Positions 1 to 8,581 of a DNA stretch of 64,000 nucleotides are shown piece after piece (positions within the stretch are counted from its first letter, which is position 1; every line of letters starts with the position of its first letter). This DNA is from Oligoflexia bacterium (lineage in GTDB: Bacteria > Bdellovibrionota > UBA1018). Under the pieces are notes generated by a model. It saw nothing but the letters and a program-made list of their open reading frames with translations. It was not told the DNA's origin and searched no databases. The position numbers and the translations under genes were made by a program. The stretch spans positions 1-64,000 of the forward strand of contig JACMNQ010000033.1 in NCBI GenBank assembly GCA_014378465.1, given 5' to 3'.

Positions 1-84
1 AAGAAAATTCACAAGTGAACGCCGCACCGAGCGAGCGTCTCAATGGAATATTTTTGACGCTGGAGACATCGGTTTCCAGTCCTC

Positions 85-714
85 TCAGAGTTCGTTGGCC
101 ACATCAATCGTCTGAACGACTGAACCTCTGCGTTTGAGAATGATCTTTCCGATGCCCCGTTCAACGACGGAATCTCCGGACTGTTCGCACAGGGAGTCGA
201 AGGTCATTTCGTCAAAGGCATTGCTGTCATCGAGGTCCGTATACAGGACGTAACCACTGCCTTCGGGTTTGAGAACGAGGGGAAGTTTTCTGAAGTCCAA
301 CTTCAGTCCGCCATTCCAGCGATGCATGAGGGAAAGAGTCAGGTGGATGGGATTGACCTTGTCGATGTGTTTACTCGAGAGTGAAACGAGGTTGGTCAGA
401 AAGCGGCGATAGAAAACGGCACTGAACGAAAAGACAGGATCTTCATCGGTGCCATCGGTCTGTTCGAGCTCATAGCGTTTTGCCCCGCCCTGAAGCAGGT
501 TGTAAACTTTCACGCCCTGGATCCAGTTCGTGTTCGGGTCCGTGATGAGCGTCGCTTTGTAATTTCCCTCGGTGTGGGAAGTGGCATTTTCGCAGGCGGC
601 CGTATGGGAGTTGACCTTGGCCTTGAGGAGCGCTTGTTCGGAATCCTGCGCATGGGCTTGAGAGAGGGAAAGAAGCGAAAGTCCAAACACGGCGACCCAG
701 ATGAGTTGTTTCAT
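85..714 (-). CDS. Secreted protein of unknown function
   Basis: A 209-residue protein with a clear Sec signal peptide: a Lys near the N-terminus, a hydrophobic core and an AHA cleavage site ending around residue 22. The mature part is soluble-looking, contains two Cys (near residues 41 and 176) that could form a disulfide, and shows no motif I recognise. The ATG at 714 is preceded by an AAGG about 10 nt upstream. The gene is 78 nt downstream of nagZ's end on the same strand but has its own candidate promoter with a palindrome (724-752), so it is probably a separate transcript. The coding call is good; the function is unknown. Confidence 0.8.
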   Translation of the reverse strand: MKQLIWVAVFGLSLLSLSQAHAQDSEQALLKAKVNSHTAACENATSHTEGNYKATLITDPNTNWIQGVKVYNLLQGGAKRYELEQTDGTDEDPVFSFSAVFYRRFLTNLVSLSSKHIDKVNPIHLTLSLMHRWNGGLKLDFRKLPLVLKPEGSGYVLYTDLDDSNAFDEMTFDSLCEQSGDSVVERGIGKIILKRRGSVVQTIDVANEL

Positions 715-723
715 AATGGCCGC

Positions 724-752
724 ACCTTACTTCACATAATGCTATGTGTCAA
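724..752 (-). promoter_or_regulatory. Candidate sigma70 promoter with palindromic operator
   Basis: Reading on the minus strand there is a perfect -35 hexamer TTGACA (752-747), a 17-nt spacer and a weak -10 TAAGGT (729-724). A perfect inverted repeat CACATA-N4-TATGTG (733-748) overlaps the -35 end and fills most of the spacer, as expected for a repressor site. The start codon at 714 lies only about 10 nt beyond the -10, so any transcript would be nearly leaderless. Confidence 0.45.
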
Positions 753-792
753 TTTGTATTAAGGAGAGATTGTCTAAGCTAAGCCTCCAGAA

Positions 793-1878
793 TCACGAGA
801 CTTCAGTCAGTTTCTTGATGAGCTCGGCACTCGCGGGCAGGCCAATTTTGCTACCCAGGTCCGTCACGCTCGCAGGAGTATAATCATCCAGGAATTCAGT
901 TTTGACACCCCGACTCCTGGCTGCGGATTCAAGGATCAGATTCGGGTCGAGGTCGCCGTTTTCGAGATCACGGGTGAGGCTCACATAGGCGGCGCGGGTC
1001 GCGGCTTCAGAGCGATAGATCAGAAGGTCGCAGCCCGCCTGCAGAGCCATTCGGGGAGCGAGGTCCTTGCCAAAGTGATCGGTGATCGCTTTCATTTCCA
1101 TATCGTCGCTGATGATGAGCTTCGTGAAACGCAGTTCTTTGCGAAGGATATCCTGGAGAGTCTTCGAAGAGAGAGTGGCCGGCTTCTCGGCATCGAGTTT
1201 CGGATTGAGAATGTGCGCGGTCATCACCATCGGACAACCGGATTTGAAGGCTTTCAGGAATGGTTTGAATTCACGCTCGCGGAGCACCTCGAGACTGTCA
1301 TCCACCTTTGGAAGCGCGAAGTGCGAGTCCGTGCTCGTGTCTCCGTGACCCGGAAAGTGCTTCACACAAGGCAGGACGCCCTGAAGCAGGTGCCCGCGAA
1401 CGAAGGCGGTCACCATTTTCGTCACAAGTTCTTCTTCGGCACCGAAAGCGCGGGCACCAATCACGGGATTTTTTGGATTGGTCGCGATGTCGGCGACCGG
1501 TGAAAAATTGAGATTCACTCCGACCGCCTTGAGTTCCATCGCGATCATTTCAGAGACGTCAAAAGCGAGCTTTGCGGAACCATTCGCGCCGATGACCTGA
1601 CCTTCAGGAATCTTCGTGAAGGGTTTCTTGAAACGCTGCACTCGTCCGCCTTCGTGATCCACACTGATCCAGAGCGGAAGGTCGTGCCTGCAATCCTGAA
1701 TCTGGTTGGTGAGTTCAGCGATCTGGCCCGGGCTTTCATAGTTGTGAGAGAAGAGGATGACGCCGCCAATCTGCGCTTGAGAGATGAATGCGGAAGTCTC
1801 ATCCGAAAGCTCAAGACCGTTGAAGCCCATGATGAAAAGCTCACCCAGTTGTTTCTTTGCGTCGTCGATTTTGGACAT
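793..1878 (-). CDS. nagZ: Beta-N-acetylhexosaminidase NagZ (GH3)
   Basis: Glycoside hydrolase family 3 enzyme that removes N-acetylglucosamine from anhydro-muropeptides in the cytoplasm during peptidoglycan recycling. The 361-residue protein has the NagZ signature KHFPGHGDTSTDSH at residues 173-186, which carries the His/Asp acid-base pair, and the nucleophile loop SDDMEM near residue 258. The start region (LGELFIMGF, then GGVILF) aligns with the family's N-terminus, and there is no signal peptide, consistent with a cytoplasmic enzyme. It is the last gene of the yihY-dppBC-nagZ operon and lies 21 nt after dppC. That linkage fits a role in processing imported wall fragments. Family identity is firm; linkage to import is inference. 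Confidence 0.96.
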   Translation of the reverse strand: MSKIDDAKKQLGELFIMGFNGLELSDETSAFISQAQIGGVILFSHNYESPGQIAELTNQIQDCRHDLPLWISVDHEGGRVQRFKKPFTKIPEGQVIGANGSAKLAFDVSEMIAMELKAVGVNLNFSPVADIATNPKNPVIGARAFGAEEELVTKMVTAFVRGHLLQGVLPCVKHFPGHGDTSTDSHFALPKVDDSLEVLREREFKPFLKAFKSGCPMVMTAHILNPKLDAEKPATLSSKTLQDILRKELRFTKLIISDDMEMKAITDHFGKDLAPRMALQAGCDLLIYRSEAATRAAYVSLTRDLENGDLDPNLILESAARSRGVKTEFLDDYTPASVTDLGSKIGLPASAELIKKLTEVS

Positions 1879-1899
1879 GTCCTGGTTATATCGAAGATT

Positions 1900-2748
1900 T
1901 CAGGATTCTCGTAAGAGTTTTTTACTGTCCTCGGGAGTCATTGCACGGGATGTCCGGTCTGAGGTGAGGAGTTGCAGGGCAAGCAGGGTCAGGACGAGCG
2001 GGATGCCGGCCGCCAGCGCGATGTGAGGAGCCTCGATCAGGTAGTCTTTCCCGTCGGCCAACAGCGACCCCCAGGTGTCCTTTCCAATGGGAGCGCCAAC
2101 CCCCAGAAACGAAAGCGTCGCTTCGGCAAGCAGAGCGTGGGCAAAGAGGATGGGAATCTTGATGCTGCAGATTGACACCAACCCCGGAAAAAGATGGTTC
2201 AGGAGGATTCTTTTCTGGGTGGCGCCCAGGGCATGAGCCGCTTTGACGTAATCTTCCTGCATCAGTTCCTGCGCTCTCACGAAGATCAGTCTCGAGAAGG
2301 AGGGAAGAATCCCCAGAATGAGCGACACCACCAGAGTATCCCAGCCGGGCCCACGAACCGCAGCCCAACTCAACGCGAGAAGGAGCGACGGAAAAGCGAG
2401 CAACAGCTCAAGCGCTCTTTGAAAATAAAATTTCATCGTTTGTGAAGCGGTTGCAATCCAGCAACCGATCACGAGTCCGGCGATGCAACAGCCCAGAGTC
2501 GTCGCAAAGGCGAAAAAACTGCTGAAAAGTGATGCTCTCAGAGTGAGGCCGAGAACATCACGACCGAAAGGATCCCATCCGAAGGGATGGGCCCAGGTGG
2601 GAGTGCGCAACAGGTGAGTGAGCTGGAAACTTTCATGAGGCGTTTTGAAGTAAACAAAGAGCGCCGCACCATACCAGGCAAACAGCCACACTGCCGAAAA
2701 GCGTTGAGAAAGCTTTTGAGTGGAGAAGAACACCTTGTGAAGCTTCAT
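1900..2748 (-). CDS. dppC: Peptide ABC transporter permease, DppC/OppC/YejE type
   Basis: Inner-membrane permease (282 residues) of the dipeptide/oligopeptide ABC importer family. Visible features are an N-terminal membrane segment, the HPFGWDPFGRDVL motif typical of DppC/OppC ahead of the transport domain, and the EAA loop (EDYVKAAHALGAT) that contacts the ATPase. I chose the ATG at 2748 because the reading frame upstream overlaps dppB and the family starts with a short N-terminal helix here. It follows dppB after 10 nt. No solute-binding protein or ATPase gene is present nearby, so the permease must use components encoded elsewhere. Its place between dppB and nagZ suggests murein peptides as cargo, as for YejBEF; this is inference. 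Confidence 0.9.
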   Translation of the reverse strand: MKLHKVFFSTQKLSQRFSAVWLFAWYGAALFVYFKTPHESFQLTHLLRTPTWAHPFGWDPFGRDVLGLTLRASLFSSFFAFATTLGCCIAGLVIGCWIATASQTMKFYFQRALELLLAFPSLLLALSWAAVRGPGWDTLVVSLILGILPSFSRLIFVRAQELMQEDYVKAAHALGATQKRILLNHLFPGLVSICSIKIPILFAHALLAEATLSFLGVGAPIGKDTWGSLLADGKDYLIEAPHIALAAGIPLVLTLLALQLLTSDRTSRAMTPEDSKKLLRES

Positions 2749-2758
2749 CTGGGTTGAC

Positions 2759-3700
2759 TCATCCCTGTTCCCTGAGGCGTGGATCCACTTTCCACTGCAT
2801 CCAGTCTCCCAGAAATGTTCCCAGCACAGCGGCTGTGGCTGTGATGAAGACTGCCGCTTCAACGATCGGGTAATCTCGCTTGAGCACGGACTCGACGAGG
2901 AGGGAGCCGACCCCTTCCCAGTCAAAGACGATTTCGGTGACGAATGCTCCCGCCATGAGTGCCCCCAGCTGTGTGCCGAGATAAGCGAGAAGAGAACCGG
3001 AGGCTGGAGCCAGGCCATACTTCAGGATCACTTTCCACTCGGCGATTCCTCGGCCACGGGCAGCCTGAGCAGGCCCACTCGTTTCACCAAAAACGCCGAG
3101 GGTTTCCCTGATTCGGTCACGAAGCAGTCTTGCCCAGAGTCCGGAAAATGGAATGCTCAGGGTGATCGCCGGCAGGGCCAGATGATTGCCGAGCGGAAAA
3201 ATGGGAAAACGGACCGCAAGCACGTATCCGAGAATCGGTGCGAGCCAGGGAGTGGGAAGTGCTGCAGCGATCACGCTTTGAAAAGTGCAGAGGCGGTCGA
3301 CGACTCTTCTCAGAGATTCTCCTCCCCTGAAATCAAATCTGCAGATCGAAAAAAAAGCGAGAGTGAGGGCCGCTGAGAGTGCAATGAGCAGAGTCGTGAG
3401 ACTCAGAAGAAACGTGTTCAGGCTGCGAGTCAGAAGCACGGGTCCGATGGGCCTGCGAGTGAGAAGAGAACTTCCCCAGTCGCCGTGCAAGGCTGCCAGA
3501 AACTGATGCCAGGTTCCCACAAAGAAGGGTTCGTCCAGCTTCAGGTCCGCTCTGAGAAGTTCTCTTGAAAGGTGAGTTCCAGTTTCAGCCAGCAGAGTCT
3601 CCAGGGGATCACCCGGGAGTGCGTGAATCAACGCACGGCTCGCGACGAAAATGAACAGCACGAGAACGACTGCAGCAGGGATGCGGTAAAATCTGTTCAC
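2759..3700 (-). CDS. dppB: Peptide ABC transporter permease, DppB/OppB/YejB type
   Basis: The 313-residue partner permease of the DppC-type protein. It has the N-terminal helix followed by the PGDP sequence at about residues 29-32 that is typical of DppB/OppB, a periplasmic segment with DEPFFVGTWHQF, and an EAA-like loop (GPAQAARGRGIAEWK) on the cytoplasmic side. It starts 9 nt after the end of the upstream secreted-protein gene and is followed 10 nt later by dppC, so the set is one operon. The heterodimer would form the membrane channel of an ABC importer. Substrate specificity cannot be read from the sequence. Confidence 0.9.
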   Translation of the reverse strand: MNRFYRIPAAVVLVLFIFVASRALIHALPGDPLETLLAETGTHLSRELLRADLKLDEPFFVGTWHQFLAALHGDWGSSLLTRRPIGPVLLTRSLNTFLLSLTTLLIALSAALTLAFFSICRFDFRGGESLRRVVDRLCTFQSVIAAALPTPWLAPILGYVLAVRFPIFPLGNHLALPAITLSIPFSGLWARLLRDRIRETLGVFGETSGPAQAARGRGIAEWKVILKYGLAPASGSLLAYLGTQLGALMAGAFVTEIVFDWEGVGSLLVESVLKRDYPIVEAAVFITATAAVLGTFLGDWMQWKVDPRLREQG

Positions 3701-3709
3701 GACTTCAGG

Positions 3710-4609
3710 CTAGGGCACATTGAGAAATTTCTTTGCCACAGATTCGGGCACGCGCTCAACGAGTGCATGCTGCTCAGGCATTTCGATGCGAATGGGGTTT
3801 CCGTTGGGTTCGACGTACCACACCGTATTCTTGTCCTGGTGTTCCACTTTGAGTCGGGTGGTCCCCGTTTTCTGCGCGTAGGCATCAGGTTTGTCGACGG
3901 TCATGCGGCCATGCACTGCGGAGAAGCCCAGATCGAGATTGTCTTCAAGCACGGTGAGAAACGGGAGTGAGGCGCCCGCTTTGAGTCCTGCCAGATGCTT
4001 TCCGATCCAGACTTGAAAGAGGGAAGAGAAGAAGACTTTCGTCGGCAGATTTTTTTTGATGACCGGGAGATCCTTGTCTCCCCGGCGCACCTTGACCGTG
4101 AGAATTTTTCCATCCTGAACGTTTCCGTCAATCATGAGCTCAGTCGAGCGGTAAGTGGAGTGAAAATTGAAGAAGAGCGGAGTGAGATTGGCGTCATTCT
4201 GCGCGAAAGCTCCGACCTGCTCTTCATTGATATAGCCTTCTTCATTCTTCCAGAAGTGATTTTGAAAGACGACTCGGCCCTGCCGAATTTCGGCGTGATC
4301 GTGATAATAGGCATACGGAATTTTCTTCTGAAGGGTGACGATGTACCAGCTGTCCCAGAGCACCCTACCATCGCTTTGGCCTGCTTGAGGGGTGTCCGAA
4401 GAGTCGATCGTATCTTTTGAAAGAGTAGCCTTCGGAAGGGTGGCCGGAGTCGCTTTGACCCCCGGAATAGGGTTCACTGGCGGCAATTTCTCGGTAGCGG
4501 CCGCTGACAGCGCCGACAGAAAAATCATCGAGCAGAGTGTCGCGCGAATACGGAGCATTTTAAAAAGCGACTCGAGATATTTCATTTCAAGATTCATTTC
4601 GTTCTTCAT
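3710..4609 (-). CDS. Exported protein of unknown function in the nagZ operon
   Basis: A 299-residue protein whose start overlaps the yihY stop as ATGA, which indicates translational coupling and supports the ATG at 4609. Internal Met codons at residues 9 and 18 would give a shorter, more typical signal peptide (hydrophobic stretch CSMIFLSALSAAA). The mature part begins with a Pro/Thr-rich linker. It continues with a soluble domain rich in beta-strand-like segments (VLWDSWYIVTLQKKIPYAYY, and later LKVEHQDKNTVWYVEPNGNP). It resembles the broad group of periplasmic proteins that sense or bind cell-envelope components, but I cannot assign a family. It sits directly before dppBC, so a periplasmic role in substrate handling is possible. 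Confidence 0.75.
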   Translation of the reverse strand: MKNEMNLEMKYLESLFKMLRIRATLCSMIFLSALSAAATEKLPPVNPIPGVKATPATLPKATLSKDTIDSSDTPQAGQSDGRVLWDSWYIVTLQKKIPYAYYHDHAEIRQGRVVFQNHFWKNEEGYINEEQVGAFAQNDANLTPLFFNFHSTYRSTELMIDGNVQDGKILTVKVRRGDKDLPVIKKNLPTKVFFSSLFQVWIGKHLAGLKAGASLPFLTVLEDNLDLGFSAVHGRMTVDKPDAYAQKTGTTRLKVEHQDKNTVWYVEPNGNPIRIEMPEQHALVERVPESVAKKFLNVP

Positions 4610-5427
4610 TTGATGCTTTCAGGGACATTGAGTTCAAACCTCCGTTGCAAAGCCGCGCTGAACGCGGCTCCTGTCAGAATGACGAGCCAGGCGATGTAGA
4701 TCCAGAGCAGCAGAATGGGGATGGCGCCAAGACTCCCGTAGATCTTGTCGTAGGTCATCATCCTCTTCGTATAGAGAAAGTAGCCCATTCGAGCCAGATT
4801 CCAGAGGAGAGAGGTGACGAAGGCAGCAGTGGCAGCGGGAATCCAGTGCACTTTCCGATTGGGGACGTACTTGTAGATCCCGTAGAAGAAGAAGATCGTG
4901 ATGACGAAAATCCCGAAGGCGTCAGGGATGAATTTCGAAATCGGAAATTCCGTTGAAGTCGCGGCGCCGATCGCGACGGAGATGGCGACAGGTCCGAGCG
5001 TGATGAAGAACCAGTAGATCGAGATTCGGTGAAAGAGAGAGCGGCTCAGGGGCGCTTTCCACACGCGGTTGATGGCGTGTTCGATGCTGTTGAGCATGGA
5101 CATGCTGGTCACGATCAGACCGATGAGACCGCCCACCCCGAGAGTTCCACCGTGGAGGTTTCCGATGATGTTTCTCACGGCCGTGATGGCGTCGTCACTG
5201 GCGCCTTCGGTGAGGTTTTCAATGATGTAGGGCTCGATGATCCCGTAAAGTTTTTCCAACCCCCCGAAAGCCTTGAAGATTGAAAAACTCACCGCAATGA
5301 GGGGGATCAGGGATAGAATGGTAGTATAGGCCAGACTCGAAGCCGCCTGAGGAAGTTGAGCTTCCTGGATCTGCTTCCACGTATCCGCGAATACCGACTG
5401 TAGTGTCTTCTTGGTGATCAGTTTCAA
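4606..5427 (-). CDS. YihY/BrkB family inner-membrane protein
   Basis: A 273-residue polytopic membrane protein of the YihY/virulence-factor BrkB family (once annotated as RNase BN). Five to six hydrophobic segments are visible. The family hallmarks include QAASSLAYTTILSLIPL near the N-terminus and GSLGAIPILLLWIYIAW near the C-terminus. The function of the family is unsettled; transport or envelope roles have been proposed. The best start is a TTG at 5427, since no in-frame ATG lies upstream before a stop; the ribosome site is weak. It is the first gene of the minus-strand operon and is divergent from tadC with only 40 nt between, so promoters for both must lie in 5428-5467. Confidence 0.9.
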   Translation of the reverse strand: MKLITKKTLQSVFADTWKQIQEAQLPQAASSLAYTTILSLIPLIAVSFSIFKAFGGLEKLYGIIEPYIIENLTEGASDDAITAVRNIIGNLHGGTLGVGGLIGLIVTSMSMLNSIEHAINRVWKAPLSRSLFHRISIYWFFITLGPVAISVAIGAATSTEFPISKFIPDAFGIFVITIFFFYGIYKYVPNRKVHWIPAATAAFVTSLLWNLARMGYFLYTKRMMTYDKIYGSLGAIPILLLWIYIAWLVILTGAAFSAALQRRFELNVPESIK

Positions 5428-5467
5428 GATGATTCCATTTTAACCGATAAGTGTACCGGTAGACTAT

Positions 5468-6391
5468 ATGGATATTCAGACAGCTGAAAAAGGTCAGTTC
5501 GTGATTATGACAGCCTATGCCCTGGTGGGCCTGGGCGCGTTCATTCTGGCGCGCATGCTGCTCCAGGAGCAGGAGAGCCGGGCGGCACAGGACAATCTGG
5601 CCGAACTGCGGGACCGGAAGGCCAGCAATGGCCTCGTCAAACTCACTCGTCCGTTCTTTACTCAGTACGTCGTACCGTTGATTCGTGGCAAGCCTTTCTG
5701 GGACAACCAACGCCTCAACTACCGCCGGAAGATCATCACGGCCGGGCTCAAAGAGGAGCTCACGAGTGACGAATTCATCGCTTTCAAACTGTTTTTGATC
5801 ATTTTCTTCCCGGTTGTCGGGATGTTTCTCCGGGCAACCGGGTTTCTGGATGTGGAATGGTATTACATGGTCGGTTTCGGCCTCGCCGGGTGGTTCTACC
5901 CGGATTACTGGGCCAGTACGCTGATCAAGGGCCGGCAGAAATCGATTCTTCGAGCCATGCCTTTCATCGTCGATCTTCTGGCGCTTTCGACTGAAGCGGG
6001 ACTCGACTTCGTCGGAGCCATCGGAAAAGTCGTGGACAAGGCGAAACCCAGTCCGCTGGTTGAGGAGTTCGGACAGATGCTCAAGGAGATCAAAGTGGGT
6101 TCGTCTCGTGGCGAAGCCCTGCGTGAAATGGCCTTTCGCATCAACATGACCGAAGTGAATTCCTTCGTGGCCATCCTGATTTCAGCGGATCAGATGGGAG
6201 CCTCCATCGGGAAAATCCTGCGACAGCAATCCGAACAGATCCGGGTGGAACGCATGCTGAGAGCCGAGAAGGCGGGAGCGGCGGCGGCTTCAAAAGTTCT
6301 GATTCCGCTCGTTTTCTTCATTCTGCCTGCGGTGATGCTCATGGTTTTCGGTCCTTTCGTGCTTGGAATGATCTATCCGAACGGGACCTGA
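5468..6391 (+). CDS. tadC: Tad pilus platform protein TadC
   Basis: A 307-residue inner-membrane protein of the type II secretion F (T2SSF) family. TadC pairs with TadB to form the membrane platform on which the CpaF ATPase acts. An N-terminal membrane helix (residues about 12-32) is followed by the F domain, with helices near residues 105-150 and 275-300 and the cytoplasmic segment PFIVDLLALSTEAGLDFVGA. In most tad loci tadC is next to tadB; here it is the first gene of the region and tadB lies 14 kb downstream after the pilins, secretin and ATPase. No Shine-Dalgarno sequence precedes the ATG. Confidence 0.9.
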   Translation: MDIQTAEKGQFVIMTAYALVGLGAFILARMLLQEQESRAAQDNLAELRDRKASNGLVKLTRPFFTQYVVPLIRGKPFWDNQRLNYRRKIITAGLKEELTSDEFIAFKLFLIIFFPVVGMFLRATGFLDVEWYYMVGFGLAGWFYPDYWASTLIKGRQKSILRAMPFIVDLLALSTEAGLDFVGAIGKVVDKAKPSPLVEEFGQMLKEIKVGSSRGEALREMAFRINMTEVNSFVAILISADQMGASIGKILRQQSEQIRVERMLRAEKAGAAAASKVLIPLVFFILPAVMLMVFGPFVLGMIYPNGT

Positions 6392-6517
6392 AGATTCCTC
6401 GGAGCCACTTCAGTCGGCAGAAAATGCCGGTTTGAGAGAACTGTCTGAATCCTGACTCCGAAAAAGCTCTCCGCATCCCGCTTCATAATCCTTTGAAATC
6501 AGATGTTTACACCAAAA

Positions 6518-6526
6518 TGGTAAAAT
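6518..6526 (+). promoter_or_regulatory. Extended -10 promoter before the DUF192 gene
   Basis: TGG followed by TAAAAT forms an extended -10 element. Transcription would start about 7 nt downstream, within 2-3 nt of the ATG at 6535, so the mRNA would be almost leaderless. No good -35 is present, which extended -10 promoters tolerate. The rest of the 143-nt gap from 6392 shows nothing else convincing. Confidence 0.35.
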
Positions 6527-6534
6527 AAAGACGA

Positions 6535-6924
6535 ATGTTCAAAAAAGATGCGTGGGTTCAAATCAAATCCCTCAAAAATCAAGCCCTTATTGCCGACAAG
6601 TGCTTTGTGGCAGAACGTTATTTCACACGTCTCAGAGGATTGATCGGAAAGTCTGGCTTCGTTGCCGGACAGGGCATGCTGTTTCCGCGGTGCAATAACA
6701 TTCATATGTGGTTCATGAGTTTCCCCATTGATGTCGTTTTCATTCGTTGTGAAAAGAAACCGGATGGATCGGCGACCTGGAGAGTCTCATCAGTTCACAG
6801 CAGTGTGAAGGCGTGGAGAATCACTCCCCTGATGGACATGAGTGGAACTGAAACGCTCGAATTGCCTGAAGGCAGAATCCGTCAGTGTGCCATCGAAGCA
6901 GGGGATGAGCTATGTTCAAGTTGA
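6535..6924 (+). CDS. DUF192 family protein
   Basis: A 129-residue member of the DUF192 family (COG1430), small beta-rich proteins of unknown biochemical role. The signature pattern is present: RLRGLIGK, then GMLFPRCNNIHMWFMSFPID and DVVFI, ending with LELPEGRIRQCAIEAGDEL. Unlike many members it has no signal peptide, so it is predicted cytoplasmic. DUF192 genes recur beside Tad/Flp pilus genes in several proteobacteria, which fits this location. Its 3' end overlaps the FHA gene by 13 nt, indicating coupled translation. Family assignment is confident; the function is not known. Confidence 0.88.
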   Translation: MFKKDAWVQIKSLKNQALIADKCFVAERYFTRLRGLIGKSGFVAGQGMLFPRCNNIHMWFMSFPIDVVFIRCEKKPDGSATWRVSSVHSSVKAWRITPLMDMSGTETLELPEGRIRQCAIEAGDELCSS

Positions 6925-8579
6925 CCCTGGTATCAGCACCGGGTGGAGCGACTCCGGTTCGCGGTGCGAGCTATTCCATACAGGAAGGCGAGACCAGCAT
7001 CGGTCGCCAGTCCGGCAACGGCATCGTCCTGCAGTCTTCGAACGTCTCCAAACTGCATTGCACTCTCGTCGTCGACAATGAAAGCGTGAAGATTCAGGAT
7101 CAGGGGAGTTCCAACGGAACTTTCGTCAACGGCGTCCTTTCGAAATCCAAGGCCATCCGCCCCGGCGATCGTCTGAGTGTCGGTGATTTCGTGTTCGAAC
7201 TCAGCCAGGGTTCGGCGTCCTCCGCACTTGCACCAGGTCAGTACGGTCAGCAGAATTCTGATTTTGCGCAACTGGGCCGGGGTGGGAACGTCATTCCTTT
7301 CCCCGGTTCCTCCGCATCCATGTCGCTGCCGAGTCATCCTGCGCACACCGTGAACGCGGGACATTCCGGACCGCAGATGCCCACGGATTTCGTTGGAAAG
7401 ATGATCTGGCAGATTGAAACTCACGTCATGCCACTTTTCTACCAACTCCTGCTCAAACACGAGTGGCATTTCGTCGGCATGGGGCTGGTCACACTTTTCG
7501 TGCTGACGAATTTATTGGTGACCGTCATGCCGCTCACGAACAGTCACCGTGCGATGATGGTCCGTGAAGTTGGGCGTCGCGCGCAGTTCATGGCCAGGCA
7601 GATCGTCGAAAAGAACAGTGCCGTGCTCGCCGCGCGTGCGGAAACCAAAGCTGATCTCGGCACCATTGACCATGAGGAGGGAGTTCGCCTCGCGATCCTC
7701 ACTGATCTCGACAATCGAATCATCGCTCCCGGCGCCAAGCTCAATCAATACCTGGCGGGAGGCGCGGAAGCCAATTACGCGGTCCGTGCGAGCAAATTAT
7801 TTCGCGCAGGTCGTGAGAACGGCATGTTGTCTGAAATCGCCGATGATACCGTGATCGCGATCGAACCCGTCAAGGTGCTGGATCCACAGCAGGGCAAGAA
7901 CATCACCGTGGGCATGGCCATCGTATCCGTCGACACCACTCTTTCAACGCCGGGAATGGGCGAGATCGGCGTGGTCTACTCGGAGACGCTGATCATGACG
8001 GGCATCATCGGGGCGATTCTCTTCTTCATCCTCTATCGTCTGACCCTGAAACCATTTCAGGTTCTCAATGATGACATCGATCATGTCCTCAAGGGCGACA
8101 CTCAGCAGGTCACTCGTGAATTCAAGTTTCAGGAGATGAACCCTCTCTGGGATATCATCAACTCCGCGCTGAAGCGAGTATCGAAGTCCGATGGCTCCGC
8201 CTCCGGGGAGCTGGGCGGAAACCTCGGCCCGACCGCCGAGGACCTGCTTGGCCCTCTCAAGATGTTCGGTGTGGCCTCCCGCATTGGGCTCGTGATCTGC
8301 GATGCCGAGAACCGCATTCTTCATCTCAATCCGCTCTTCGAGGAGATCAGCGGAATTCGCGCGGATAATGTCGTGGGAAGTGAATTCGGCTCCGTCGCGC
8401 GCGATCAGGCTTTCGTCATGTTCACGCAGGATCTCTTCTCGCGGGCTTCTGCCGGCGGTGAGGGAGTTGCCGAAGACTTCGAATTTTCTGGAGTGACATA
8501 CCGGATGCATGCAGTTGCATTCGGCAGCCCGGGTGGTCAACCGTGCTGTTATGTCCTGGCTGCGGTGAAACCTGATTGA
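6912..8579 (+). CDS. Membrane sensor with N-terminal FHA and C-terminal PAS domains
   Basis: A 555-residue protein with an unusual order of domains. An FHA phosphothreonine-binding domain lies at about residues 25-98 (GRQSGNGIVL, SNVSKLHC, SSNGTFVNG). A Ser/Pro/Gly linker follows, then a membrane helix near 190-210, an extracytoplasmic region of about 140 residues, and a second helix near 355-375. The C-terminal part has a HAMP-like stretch (LTLKPFQVLNDDIDHVLKGD) and a PAS-like domain at about 455-550 (ICDAENRILHLNPLFEEISG). No kinase, cyclase or other output domain follows the PAS. An AGGGGA site precedes the ATG at 6912, which overlaps the DUF192 gene. It probably senses an envelope signal and recruits phosphoproteins to the pilus machine; that role is inferred. 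Confidence 0.85.
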   Translation: MFKLTLVSAPGGATPVRGASYSIQEGETSIGRQSGNGIVLQSSNVSKLHCTLVVDNESVKIQDQGSSNGTFVNGVLSKSKAIRPGDRLSVGDFVFELSQGSASSALAPGQYGQQNSDFAQLGRGGNVIPFPGSSASMSLPSHPAHTVNAGHSGPQMPTDFVGKMIWQIETHVMPLFYQLLLKHEWHFVGMGLVTLFVLTNLLVTVMPLTNSHRAMMVREVGRRAQFMARQIVEKNSAVLAARAETKADLGTIDHEEGVRLAILTDLDNRIIAPGAKLNQYLAGGAEANYAVRASKLFRAGRENGMLSEIADDTVIAIEPVKVLDPQQGKNITVGMAIVSVDTTLSTPGMGEIGVVYSETLIMTGIIGAILFFILYRLTLKPFQVLNDDIDHVLKGDTQQVTREFKFQEMNPLWDIINSALKRVSKSDGSASGELGGNLGPTAEDLLGPLKMFGVASRIGLVICDAENRILHLNPLFEEISGIRADNVVGSEFGSVARDQAFVMFTQDLFSRASAGGEGVAEDFEFSGVTYRMHAVAFGSPGGQPCCYVLAAVKPD

Positions 8580-8581
8580 GC

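Noticed and set aside
1..84. Hairpin CTGGAGAC-ATCG-GTTTCCAG near 59-80
   Set aside because: It has a stable 8-bp stem just beyond the first gene's stop, but on the minus strand it is followed by CGTCAAAAA rather than a T tract, so it is not called a terminator.
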